A DNA stretch of 64,000 nt, from assembly GCA_934503275.1 (NCBI GenBank), contig CAKSVD010000010.1:1-64000 (forward strand), written 5' to 3'. Shown piece by piece: positions 33,280 to 41,303 of this stretch. The DNA comes from an uncultured Faecalibacterium sp. (GTDB lineage: Bacteria > Bacillota > Clostridia > Oscillospirales > Ruminococcaceae). A program made the position numbers and the translations under genes. The notes under the pieces were generated by a model. The model was not told the DNA's origin. It was given only the letters and a program-made list of their open reading frames with translations, and searched no databases. How positions within the stretch are numbered: the stretch's first letter is position 1; each line of letters opens with the position of its first letter.

Positions 33280-33332
33280 ATTTGCAGTATAGCCTATTTG
33301 TACGAAATGTCAAGAAAAATACGGAGGTTCCC

Positions 33333-33905
33333 ATGGGTGGAGGTCATGTATCGCGGCCGGATTTCGGGATGCCGCAGCCGGATGCGGCGTACCCACTGAC
33401 CGAGTTCTATCTGCTGGCGCAGCAGGCGCTGGAGAAAAGCGGCAGTTTTATGCTGCCCGCCCTCTACGCAGGGCTGCACGCCCCCGCCCGGCGCATCTAC
33501 CGGGAGGAAGCTGCCGGGTATCTGCAGCTTGCGGCAGTTCCGGCAGAGGGCTTGACCCGGCTGCTCTCCCCTGCCCGGATGCAGCTTTTATATAGCAGTC
33601 TACAGGTGCAGCAGGACGGCACCCCCGCCGCCCTGCTGCTGACCGAGGAGTGCACCCGCCTGACCGTGGCGGTGCAGCTGCTGCCGCCCTTTGTGTGGGA
33701 GGACCCGCTGCCGCCGCTGCCGGATGTTCCGGCGGCGCTTACCCTGCAATTGACCATGCAGGACGTGATGGCCATCGACACTGCCCCCGCCGCACTGGCG
33801 CACAAGCTGGTGCACAGCACCGACGGCAAATGCTGGCTGCATCACCCCAAAGCCGAGACCTTTCTCTCCGAGCGGCTGGCGCTGCTGCAAAGGGTTTATA
33901 AATAA
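33333..33905 (+). CDS. Hypothetical protein
   Basis: A 190-aa soluble protein I do not recognise. The ATG at 33333 has GGAGG 7 bp upstream. It is rich in Leu, Ala and Pro (for instance PPFVWEDPLPPLPDVPAALTL), has no signal peptide or membrane helix, and no catalytic motif stands out. Its start lies only about 20 bp past the orphan antisense RNA promoter, which faces the other way. It is followed, after 260 bp, by an ECF sigma operon with its own promoter. Confidence 0.6.
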   Translation: MGGGHVSRPDFGMPQPDAAYPLTEFYLLAQQALEKSGSFMLPALYAGLHAPARRIYREEAAGYLQLAAVPAEGLTRLLSPARMQLLYSSLQVQQDGTPAALLLTEECTRLTVAVQLLPPFVWEDPLPPLPDVPAALTLQLTMQDVMAIDTAPAALAHKLVHSTDGKCWLHHPKAETFLSERLALLQRVYK

Positions 33906-33947
33906 GTAGGAGCACCCTCCCCTCTTTTCCTTTTTGCGATTCCGTGG

Positions 33948-33953
33948 TATACT
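33948..33953 (+). promoter_or_regulatory. Extended -10 promoter of the ECF sigma operon
   Basis: TGGTATACT is an extended -10; the -35 region (33925-33930, TTTTCC) is weak. The 5' leader would be about 205 nt with a GAAGCCCG...CGGGC hairpin near 34127-34147. Nothing else is recognised in 33906-34165. Confidence 0.5.
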
Positions 33954-34165
33954 GACCGGTAAACCGGCAGGATATCCAACCTCTGTCTGAGAACGTGGAC
34001 GTGCCTTGCGGTCCGGTGCGTCCGGCACACAAAAAATGGAAGGATCCGGGTTTTGTTCTGCAATAATCGGGGATGCTGAGCCGTATATTGAGTGAACGTC
34101 CCCGTGAGAACCACAAACATTCCATCGAGAAGCCCGCTTCCGGGCATCCAAGGAGAGTTTATACA

Positions 34166-34660
34166 ATGGGACAGCTGACCAGAAACGAAGTATTTACCTT
34201 GGCGGTGCAGCGTTACAGCGACACCGTCTACCGCACTGCAGTGCATAATTGCCGCTGCACAGCCGATGCCGAGGATGTGGTGCAGGATGTGTTTGAAAAA
34301 CTGCTGCACTACAACGGCATCTTTGAGAGTGAGGAGCATCTCAAGGCATGGCTGCTGCGGGTGGCCATCAACCGCTGCCGGGACCTGACCCGCGCCGCCC
34401 ACCAAAAGGACACCGAACTGGACGAAAACCTGCCCGCCCCCGATGTTCTGGAAGAGGACGGCAGCGTGTTGGATGCCATCCGCACCCTGCCGGAAAACTA
34501 CCGCAATGCCATCTATCTGCATTACTACGAGGGCTACACTGCGGCAGAGATCGGGCGGATGATGGCGGTGCCCACAAACACGGTACTAAGCTGGCTGCGG
34601 CGCGCACGGGCACAGTTACATACGATGCTGAAGGAGGAGATCGAAGATGAGGTGGTATGA
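34166..34660 (+). CDS. ECF-type RNA polymerase sigma factor
   Basis: A 164-aa sigma-70 family protein of group 4. Region 2 (about 14-75: YRTAVHNCRCTADAEDVVQDVFEKLL...HLKAWLLRVAINRCRDL) contacts the core and -10; region 4 (about 108-155: LPENYRNAIYLHYYEGYTAAEIGRMMAVPTNTVLSWLRRARAQL) reads the -35. I start at 34166 with GGAG upstream. It overlaps the downstream membrane protein gene by 14 bp, the usual pairing of sigma with its regulator. Confidence 0.93.
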   Translation: MGQLTRNEVFTLAVQRYSDTVYRTAVHNCRCTADAEDVVQDVFEKLLHYNGIFESEEHLKAWLLRVAINRCRDLTRAAHQKDTELDENLPAPDVLEEDGSVLDAIRTLPENYRNAIYLHYYEGYTAAEIGRMMAVPTNTVLSWLRRARAQLHTMLKEEIEDEVV

Positions 34661-35810
34661 ATACAAGATGGAGGTCGATGACCTTGCTGCCCCGGACGAT
34701 CTGAAGGCAAAGCTGCTGGCCATGACCGACACCCTGACTGCGGAGGAAAAGGCCGAGCCCATGATGGCCGCCTCTGCCCCGCAGACCGCTGCACCCGCAG
34801 CACCCCTGAACACTGAAACCAAGAAGAAAAAGCCCATCCGCTTCCCGGTAAAGCAGCTGGGCACGCTGGCCGCCTGTCTGGCCGTGTGCGTGCTGGGCTA
34901 CAGCACCCTGCATTTGGGCATCGGGATGGGCAGCGCCAAAAGCAGCGCACCCGCCCTGTACGCAGCCGAAGGCGCTGCCAACAGTTCCGCTGCCTCTGTG
35001 GCAGCGGGCGGGTTTGATCTCCAGCACGCCGCGCTGGACAGCGCCCCCGAGGCGGTGAATTACAGTCTGGAGGCAGACGACCGCTCTCTGGAAACGGAGT
35101 ATAGCGGCACCGGCAGCACCGAGGCTGCTGCCCCTGCGGTGGACAGTGCCAAGATCATCTACACTGCCAACCTGACGCTGGAAAGCAAGGACTACGAGAC
35201 CGCCCGCAGTGCGCTGGACAGCGCCCTTGCCGAGGCGGGCGGCTATCTGGAATCCAGCAGCGAGTACACACGCACCGGTTCCAGCCGCTCCGTCAGCCTG
35301 ACCTTCCGGGTGCCGCAGGCCAACTACCAGAGTTTTCTGGATGCTGTTGCCGCTGCCGGTAATGTGACCTACCGCAGTCAGCAGGCCGATGACGTGACCG
35401 CCCAGTATATGGATGTATCCGCGCGGCTTTCTAACCTGCAGGCACAGCGCACCCGCTTACAACAGCTGCAGGCAAAGGCTGAAAATCTTTCCGACCTGTT
35501 GCAGATCGAGGACTCTCTCACCGAGGTGCAGTCCCAGATTGAAAGCTGGCAGAGCCAGCTGGACTGGTACAGTGATCAGGTGCAGCAGTGCACCGTGTAT
35601 ATTGACCTGAACGAGGTGCAGACCTATACCCCTGCGGACGAGGGCTTCTTCTCCCGCATCGGCACCGCCTTTACCTCCGGCTGGGGCAACTTTGTAAACG
35701 GCTTGCAGCAGCTGGTGGTAGCACTGGCCTCCGTCTGGCCGCTGGCAGTGCTGGCGTGCGCCGCCGTTGCCCTTGCGCTTGCATGGCGCAAAAAGCACCC
35801 GAAGAAGTGA
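34647..35810 (+). CDS. DUF4349 membrane protein, likely anti-sigma partner
   Basis: A 387-aa protein. Residues 1-70 are cytoplasmic; a membrane helix follows (about 72-92, LGTLAACLAVCVLGYSTLHLGI), then an extracytoplasmic Ala/Ser-rich linker, the DUF4349 domain (about 165-330, IIYTANLTLESKDYETARSALDSAL...) with a coiled coil (RLSNLQAQRTRLQQLQAKAENLSDLLQIEDSL), and a second helix near the C-terminus before RKKHPKK. Its overlap with the sigma gene suggests an anti-sigma role for the N-terminus, but no ZAS zinc motif is seen. Confidence 0.82.
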   Translation: MRWYEYKMEVDDLAAPDDLKAKLLAMTDTLTAEEKAEPMMAASAPQTAAPAAPLNTETKKKKPIRFPVKQLGTLAACLAVCVLGYSTLHLGIGMGSAKSSAPALYAAEGAANSSAASVAAGGFDLQHAALDSAPEAVNYSLEADDRSLETEYSGTGSTEAAAPAVDSAKIIYTANLTLESKDYETARSALDSALAEAGGYLESSSEYTRTGSSRSVSLTFRVPQANYQSFLDAVAAAGNVTYRSQQADDVTAQYMDVSARLSNLQAQRTRLQQLQAKAENLSDLLQIEDSLTEVQSQIESWQSQLDWYSDQVQQCTVYIDLNEVQTYTPADEGFFSRIGTAFTSGWGNFVNGLQQLVVALASVWPLAVLACAAVALALAWRKKHPKK

Positions 35811-35836
35811 CCCCCATATAAATCAATTTTCCGCAT

Positions 35837-35866
35837 AAAGGCTTCCCCCGGCTGGGGGAAGCCTTT
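35837..35866 (+). terminator. Terminator of the ECF sigma operon
   Basis: AAAGGCTTCCCCC / GGGGGAAGCCTTT with a 4-nt loop and TTTTG. Confidence 0.92.
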
Positions 35867-35890
35867 TGTTCATCCCCGCTGAACAAAAAA

Positions 35891-35918
35891 ACAGATTGAA
35901 TTCTAAGAATTCAATCTG
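35891..35918 (-). terminator. Terminator of tRNA-fMet
   Basis: CAGATTGAATTC / GAATTCAATCTG perfect stem followed on the minus strand by TTTTTTT. Confidence 0.9.
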
Positions 35919-35923
35919 CTTGG

Positions 35924-36000
<77 letters not shown>

Positions 36001-36045
36001 ATATTTACTTTTTGCTTTTCAGCGGTTCTCGCTGACTGCTCAAGT

Positions 36046-36074
36046 ATAATACCACAGGCAGGGCAGAATGTCAA
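36046..36074 (-). promoter_or_regulatory. Promoter of tRNA-fMet
   Basis: Minus strand TTGACA (36069-36074), 17-bp spacer, TATTAT (36046-36051). Confidence 0.85.
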
Positions 36075-36115
36075 CCCTTTTGGAAAAAAATTTTAGCATC
36101 CTCTTGCCGCGGCTT

Positions 36116-37006
36116 TTAATGCGTCATTGTCCGGTGCTGTGCGCGGTATTCGGCGGGGGTGATGCCGTACAGGCGGCGGAAGGTCTTGAGGAAGCTGCTG
36201 TAATCCGGAAAGCCGCTCTCGGTGCAGGCGTTTAGAACGGATACCCCCTCCTCCAGCGCCTTGCGGCAGTGCTGCATCCGCAGATAGGTCAGGTAGTTGT
36301 GGATGCTCTCCATGGTGCACTCCTTAAACGCGCGGGAAAGGTGCTCCCGGCTGGCGTAAAGTTCCTGCGCCAGCTGCACGGTGGTAAGGGTCGAGTCCTG
36401 ATAATGCGCCTGCAGATAGGCCACCGCGCGCGCGACCAGTACACTGGTGCTGCTGGGGGCAGCGGTCTGTCCGCTGCCGGTGGCCTGCGTGATGAGCAGC
36501 ATCATCTCAGCGGCCTGCGCCTCAAAAACGTTGTCCCGGATGGAGCCCGGCAGCTCCAGACTTTGCGCCATGCGGATGAAAAGCCCCTTGAAGTCCCACT
36601 TGCGGCAGGCCTCGCTGTCCAGCACGGTGAGCTGCTGCAGCCAGCCTGTGTTTTTCAGGTTCACGCGACGGCGGGTGGCCTGCCAGAGGGCATCGTCGAT
36701 CTGAACGACCAGACGATCCGACTGGGCATCGTTGATATTGCAGTTGCCGGAGTGGTAGACCTGAGAGGGAAAGTAGATCAACTCCCCCACATGGACCAGA
36801 TACACGCTGCCGTCCACCGAGTAGCGCACCGTGCTGCCGCCGATGGGGAGCACCAACTCGTGATACGGGTGGGAGTGCACCACAGACTGCTTGTTTTCCC
36901 GGTTCGTGTACCATGCGACCAGAAGCCGGGTGTTGCTCAGCCCCATCCGCGCCTGCGCTTCCGTAAGGACATTATCTATATAATGTGTGACCCGTTCCAT
37001 GCCCAT
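36116..37006 (-). CDS. AraC-family regulator of the downstream sugar-use cluster
   Basis: A 296-aa protein. The N-terminal cupin domain carries HSHPYHELVLPIGG and GELIYFPSQVYHSG; the C-terminal ~100 residues form the AraC double HTH (YASREHLSRAFKECTMESIHNYLTYLRMQHCRKAL, then TESGFPDYSSFLKTFRRLYGITPAEYR). It is divergent from the hydrolase-TRAP-GH31 genes with 279 bp between, so it probably activates them when it binds a product of the substrate. Start at ATG 37006 or the ATG two codons on, both after AAGGAGC. Confidence 0.9.
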   Translation of the reverse strand: MGMERVTHYIDNVLTEAQARMGLSNTRLLVAWYTNRENKQSVVHSHPYHELVLPIGGSTVRYSVDGSVYLVHVGELIYFPSQVYHSGNCNINDAQSDRLVVQIDDALWQATRRRVNLKNTGWLQQLTVLDSEACRKWDFKGLFIRMAQSLELPGSIRDNVFEAQAAEMMLLITQATGSGQTAAPSSTSVLVARAVAYLQAHYQDSTLTTVQLAQELYASREHLSRAFKECTMESIHNYLTYLRMQHCRKALEEGVSVLNACTESGFPDYSSFLKTFRRLYGITPAEYRAQHRTMTH

Positions 37007-37175
37007 AGCCGCTCCTGCTCCTTGTTAAAAAAATAAGAATCATTCTTTTACGTCCTTTTTTGCCCTAGTATATCAGTACATATCACATTTTGCAACATTT
37101 AAATCACAAAATCTGCGGAAAAGCAGTGGGATTTTTAGTATTATAAGGGTGCAAGGAGACGAGATTGACCAAATA

Positions 37176-37201
37176 CACAAAAATAACGTAACATTTTTGT
37201 G
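37176..37201. promoter_or_regulatory. Operator-like dyad in the divergent regulator/hydrolase region
   Basis: CACAAAAAT-AACGTAAC-ATTTTTGTG is a perfect 9-bp inverted repeat. A TTGACA follows on the plus strand (37207-37212) with only a poor -10 after it, typical of an activator-dependent promoter. A second small dyad ATGC-GTTGGTT-GCAT lies at about 37213-37227. Confidence 0.5.
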
Positions 37202-37285
37202 CTTATTGACAAATGCGTTGGTTGCATTTCGTGACGGTTCCATCTCGTATTTTCCATCCAGATCAGATTGATGATGAGGTGCACG

Positions 37286-38098
37286 ATGAAAAAGATCATT
37301 TCCGTTACGCAAGAGCATCCCATGGTAGCGCTTGCATCGGATATTACCTATATGCAGAAGTCGTTCTGGTGCGGCTGCTCCGCTTACCCGCTCAAACTCA
37401 GCTTCATGCGGGCGCGGCATCGATACGCATTTGATCCGGAACATGAGAACTACCCCTGCATTGTTTTCGTCTGCGGCGGTGCGTGGGAAAAGGTGGATCG
37501 CAATGTCTGGATGCCTAATCTGGCGTACTACTGCCAGAAGGGTTATGCGGTGGCCAGCGTGGATTACAGTTGCCTGCCGGTAACGGTGCACCCGGAACAG
37601 GTTACCGAGATCAAAACAGCCATTCGCTTCCTGCGGGCGCACGCGGCCGAATTCCGTATCGACCCGGAACGGATCGCCATCATGGGCGAAAGCGCCGGAG
37701 CCTATCTGGCGGCGTTGACCGGCCTGACCGGCGACGAGAAAGAATATCGGAATGAGTATTATCCGGAGCAGTCGGATGCTGTGCGCGCTGTGTGCACCTG
37801 GTATGCGCCGACGGATATCCACCGCATGAATACCGACATGGTGCATATGCAGATTGGGGATTTCCCGGTGCTTCCCTCGCTGGTAAAGCAGAGCGCACCG
37901 CCATTTCTGATGCTGCACGGTGCAGCTGACAGCACGGTGCCTTCTCAGCAGTCCGAAATGCTGTACGAAGCACTCCAGAACGCAAAGGTGGAAAGCGATC
38001 TGATTCTACTGGAGGGTGCGGAGCATGCAGACTATATGTTCCAGCAGCCTTCTGTTAAAGAACTGATCTGTGACTTTATGGATCGGCATTTGAAATAA
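37286..38098 (+). CDS. Alpha/beta-hydrolase esterase (BD-FAE/COG0657-like)
   Basis: A 270-aa cytoplasmic hydrolase. The oxyanion motif CGGAWEK replaces HGGG, the nucleophile elbow is GESAG, LHGAADSTVP has the catalytic Asp and EGAEHADYMF the His. There is no signal peptide. Family members remove acetyl or feruloyl groups from plant oligosaccharides. I start at 37286 (MKKIISVTQEH) after GATGAGGTG. It opens a cluster with a second esterase, a TRAP transporter and two GH31 glycosidases, so it likely deacylates imported sugars. Confidence 0.87.
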   Translation: MKKIISVTQEHPMVALASDITYMQKSFWCGCSAYPLKLSFMRARHRYAFDPEHENYPCIVFVCGGAWEKVDRNVWMPNLAYYCQKGYAVASVDYSCLPVTVHPEQVTEIKTAIRFLRAHAAEFRIDPERIAIMGESAGAYLAALTGLTGDEKEYRNEYYPEQSDAVRAVCTWYAPTDIHRMNTDMVHMQIGDFPVLPSLVKQSAPPFLMLHGAADSTVPSQQSEMLYEALQNAKVESDLILLEGAEHADYMFQQPSVKELICDFMDRHLK

Positions 38099-38110
38099 GG
38101 GAGAAACCGG

Positions 38111-38689
38111 ATGCAAAGCTCGAAAAACCATTTTGAGGCCGCGGTTCTGTTCGACCGAGCCACGATCCTGCGGATGTTCCGGACAGAATACTATGCTTTT
38201 GAGCGTTTGCAGCTGCTCACGCGCCTGCTGATCGCAGCCATTCTGCTGTTTATGGGACTGTTCGGCGGGCTGCCGCAGATTGCCGCAATCCCATGCCTTG
38301 CAGTCGGTGCATGGCTGATCGTCAGTCTGGATTTTCCGAGCAAAGTCCGTGCGGAGAGAGTATTGCAGCAACAGGGAGAGCAACCGTCCAAAGTGCGGTA
38401 TCGCTTCAACGATACCGGCATCTATGTGGAAAACGGTGCCCACCTGAAATACGAGCAGGTCGGGCGGCTGATTGAAGATGACGAATATTTTTATATCTTT
38501 CAGGACCGGCAGTTTGCCGTCATGGTACCCAAAACGGCGCTGCTGCCAGACAGCCCGGAACGCTTCCGTAAATACATCGCCCGGCAATGCGGGATGGAGT
38601 GGAAACGCGGCGGTTCTTTTTTGATGGTGGATCGGAAGGACTTTGTTCAGATGCTACAGGACAAGACTTCCCGCTGGTTCGGACGTTGA
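38111..38689 (+). CDS. YcxB-like membrane protein
   Basis: A 192-aa protein with a membrane hairpin (about 37-76: LLTRLLIAAILLFMGLFGG...IAAIPCLAVGAWLIV) and a C-terminal soluble domain (about 90-150: YRFNDTGIYVENGAHLKYEQVGRLIEDDEYFYIFQDRQFAVMVPK) of the YcxB type. Its function is unknown; it resembles small signalling or accessory membrane proteins. It lies 12 bp after the hydrolase gene and 58 bp before the second esterase, so it belongs to the same operon. Confidence 0.75.
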   Translation: MQSSKNHFEAAVLFDRATILRMFRTEYYAFERLQLLTRLLIAAILLFMGLFGGLPQIAAIPCLAVGAWLIVSLDFPSKVRAERVLQQQGEQPSKVRYRFNDTGIYVENGAHLKYEQVGRLIEDDEYFYIFQDRQFAVMVPKTALLPDSPERFRKYIARQCGMEWKRGGSFLMVDRKDFVQMLQDKTSRWFGR

Positions 38690-38747
38690 ATGGATGGAAT
38701 TGCGCCAACAGGCGCTGTCAGACATAAGAAAAAAGGGGGATACCAAT

Positions 38748-39548
38748 ATGTTTTTAACCTGTCACTATTTCAGCAAGGTGCTGATGCACAACACCGAGAT
38801 CAATGTTGTGATTCCTACCCCGGAGGGTAATGAACAGATCACCGAGGCAGGCCCTACGCAGCGGTACGATTACGAGAATGGTCTGCCGGTGGTTTATCTG
38901 CTGCATGGCGCTTACGGCGACAACAGCAGTTGGGTCCGTTTCAGCAATATTGAACGGTATGCACAGGCCCACAACATTGTAGCAGTCATGGCATCGGTGG
39001 AAAACAGCCTGTATCAGGATATGGTCCATGGCAACAAGTATTTCACATTTATCAGCGAGGAGCTGCCCAGCTTCATCACAACACTGTTCCCTGTGAGCAA
39101 GAAGCGGGAAGACACCTATATCTGCGGTTTCTCCATGGGCGGTTACGGCGCATGGTTCATCGGTCTGTCCTGCCCCGAGAAGTATAGCAAGATCGCAGGT
39201 ATGTCTTCTGCCATGGATGTCGCCGGGCTGGCGGACGAAGTGCAGAAGGGCAACATCGAAGCACCGTTCCCCTTCCACGACATCTTTGAGGACCCGGCTC
39301 ATCTGGCTGGCAGCGACAGGGATATCTTTGAGCTGTACCGCCGCGATGCAGAAAAGGGCTGTGTGCCAGAACTGTATCAGGCCTGCGGTACCAAGGATTT
39401 TCTGTATCAGATGAATGAAGATGCCAACCGGCGTTTGACAGAGATGGGTGCAAAGATCACCTATTCGGTCACACCGGATGCCATGCATAATTGGGATTAC
39501 TGGGACAGCGAGCTGCCCAAGATTCTGGACTGGATGATGCAGAAATAA
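38748..39548 (+). CDS. Esterase of the EstA/esterase-D (tributyrin esterase) family
   Basis: A 266-aa serine hydrolase. VVYLLHGAYGDNSSWVR is the oxyanion loop, CGFSMGGYGAWFIG holds the nucleophile serine, and TPDAMHNWDYWDSELP carries the C-terminal histidine. EstA-type enzymes cleave short acyl esters, including acetylated sugars. The ATG at 38748 follows AAAGGGGGA; the frame runs upstream into the YcxB-like gene. No signal peptide, so it acts inside the cell next to the first esterase, perhaps on a different acyl position. Confidence 0.88.
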   Translation: MFLTCHYFSKVLMHNTEINVVIPTPEGNEQITEAGPTQRYDYENGLPVVYLLHGAYGDNSSWVRFSNIERYAQAHNIVAVMASVENSLYQDMVHGNKYFTFISEELPSFITTLFPVSKKREDTYICGFSMGGYGAWFIGLSCPEKYSKIAGMSSAMDVAGLADEVQKGNIEAPFPFHDIFEDPAHLAGSDRDIFELYRRDAEKGCVPELYQACGTKDFLYQMNEDANRRLTEMGAKITYSVTPDAMHNWDYWDSELPKILDWMMQK

Positions 39549-39636
39549 TCATTTCTGGAATGTTGCGCCGGAAGCGTACCGGCGAGCAGATAGAGAATAC
39601 AGAAGAAGAAAAATATTTTTCAGGAGGAAACCAAGT

Positions 39637-40686
39637 ATGAAAAAGATCAATCGTCGTGAGTTTATCCGTATGTCTGCCGTTCTGGCGGCAGCTGGCGCTC
39701 TGACTGCCTGTGGCGGCAGCAAATCCGGTTCCACCGCTGGTGCTGGTGCTTCTGCAGAGGGCGTGAAGGGCCTGACCCTGAAGCTGAGCCACAATGCCAA
39801 CGAGCAGCACCTGATCCACAAGGCTATGACTCAGTTTGCCAACGAGGTCAACGAAAAGACCAACGGTGACATCAAGATCGAGGTCTACCCCAACGCAACG
39901 CTGGGCGGCGAGAAGGATAACCTGGAGCAGATGGGTATCGGTGCTCTGGATATGGCTAAGGTGTCTGCTGCTTCTCTGGAAACCTTTGCTCCCGTCTACG
40001 AGGCATTCTCTGTCCCCTATATCTTCAATAACCGCGATCACTTCTACGGCTTCATGGACAGCGATCAGGCCAAGGAAGTTTTCCACTCCACCGAAGCTCA
40101 GGGCTTCATCGCTCTGACCTGGCTGGATTCCGGCACGCGCTCCTTCTACACCGTCAAGACCCCGGTTATGACCCCGGCTGATCTGAAGGGCCTGAAGATC
40201 CGTACCATGGATTCTCCCATGGCAATTGAAATGATGAACTGCTTCGGCGGTTCCGCAACGGCTATGCCGATCAGCGATGTCTACACTGCAATGCAGTCCG
40301 GCGTTATCGATGGTGCAGAGAACAATGAAACCGCTCTGACCGTTGGCGGCCACGGCGAGGTGGCAAAGTGCTACAGCTACGATGAGCACACCCGCATCCC
40401 CGATATCGTCCTGATCAGCACCAAAGTCTGGAACCAGTTCTCTGTGGAGCAGCAGGAAATCGTGCAGGCTGCTGCCGATGCTGCAAAGGAGACCTACAAG
40501 GCTGACTGGCAGGCTGCGATCGAGCAGGCTGTGAAGGATGCCGAAACCAATATGGGCGTCACCTTCTATCACCCCGATTCTCTGGCTCCGTTCCAGGAGG
40601 CCGTCCAGCCCATCTACGACCGTTTGGCCAAGGAAGAGCCGGAAGTCTGGGCACTGTGCGAGAAGATCCAGGCATTCCAGGCCTGA
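39637..40686 (+). CDS. dctP: TRAP transporter substrate-binding protein (DctP family)
   Basis: A 349-aa lipoprotein. The signal MKKINRREFIRMSAVLAAAG ends in a lipobox LTAC (Cys25) and has a twin-arginine-like RRxF motif. The mature part has the DctP layout, with GVKGLTLKLSHNANEQH at the start and the PADLKGLKIRTMDSPM region whose arginine binds the carboxylate of the ligand in this family. TRAP ligands are usually sugar acids, uronates, sialic acid or other carboxylates. An inverted repeat follows the stop and may raise its mRNA stability relative to the membrane subunits. Confidence 0.93.
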   Translation: MKKINRREFIRMSAVLAAAGALTACGGSKSGSTAGAGASAEGVKGLTLKLSHNANEQHLIHKAMTQFANEVNEKTNGDIKIEVYPNATLGGEKDNLEQMGIGALDMAKVSAASLETFAPVYEAFSVPYIFNNRDHFYGFMDSDQAKEVFHSTEAQGFIALTWLDSGTRSFYTVKTPVMTPADLKGLKIRTMDSPMAIEMMNCFGGSATAMPISDVYTAMQSGVIDGAENNETALTVGGHGEVAKCYSYDEHTRIPDIVLISTKVWNQFSVEQQEIVQAAADAAKETYKADWQAAIEQAVKDAETNMGVTFYHPDSLAPFQEAVQPIYDRLAKEEPEVWALCEKIQAFQA

Positions 40687-40734
40687 TTGCCTTGTCCTGC
40701 ATCTGCGGACCCCGTATCATTGCATCTTTTTCCG

Positions 40735-40770
40735 CATAACTGCTGCCATTGCATCCGGGCAGCAGTTATG
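40735..40770 (+). promoter_or_regulatory. Intercistronic stabilising hairpin between dctP and dctQ
   Basis: CATAACTGCTGCC / GGCAGCAGTTATG, 13-bp perfect stem with a 10-nt loop and no T-run. It fits an RNA-processing or 3'-end protecting hairpin that lets the binding protein be made in excess. Confidence 0.6.
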
Positions 40771-40805
40771 CCATAGGAGAAGGATTCAAAAAGGAGGAAA
40801 AAACC

Positions 40806-41300
40806 TTGAAAAAACTGGAAAAAGGGCTCGATTTTGCTATGAGCACAATCATGTCCGTCGTTATGCTGGTGTTGCTGATCTTTGGCACCTGGCAGATTTT
40901 CACCCGCTGGGTTCTGAACGACCCTTCGACATTTACCGAAGAGATGCTGCGCTACCTGCTGATTTGGGCTGGTATGATTGGTGCAGCCTACTGCTTCTTC
41001 CACGATAAGCACGTCAAGCTGACGCTGCTCACTTCCAAGCTGCATGGTCCCGCACTGACCGCGGCGACGATTTTTAATGAGATCATCGTCGTTCTGTTCG
41101 TGTTGTATGTCTACGTCTACGGCGGCGGCCAGATGATGATGCGCACCATGGCCAGCGGTCAGCTGACGGCGGTTCTACGTCTGCCCATGAGCCTGATTTA
41201 TGGCTGCCTGCCGGTATCCGGCGTGTTTGTCATTCTGTCCAAGATCCTCCGCTATCTGTCGCTGTATGCGGAGTCCAAAACTGTGAAAGGGGGCAAATAA
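40806..41300 (+). CDS. dctQ: TRAP transporter small membrane subunit (DctQ)
   Basis: A 164-aa protein with four membrane helices and the DctQ motif WVLNDPSTFTEEMLRYLLIWAGMIGAAYCF and HVKLTLL. It pairs with DctM to couple Na+ entry to uptake. I take TTG (40806) as start: it has AAAGGAGG 8 bp upstream and gives LKKLEKGLDFAM as the N-terminus; no ATG fits. The only earlier ATG lies in the hairpin region. dctM begins 3 bp after its stop. Confidence 0.88.
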   Translation: MKKLEKGLDFAMSTIMSVVMLVLLIFGTWQIFTRWVLNDPSTFTEEMLRYLLIWAGMIGAAYCFFHDKHVKLTLLTSKLHGPALTAATIFNEIIVVLFVLYVYVYGGGQMMMRTMASGQLTAVLRLPMSLIYGCLPVSGVFVILSKILRYLSLYAESKTVKGGK

Positions 41301-41303
41301 GTC

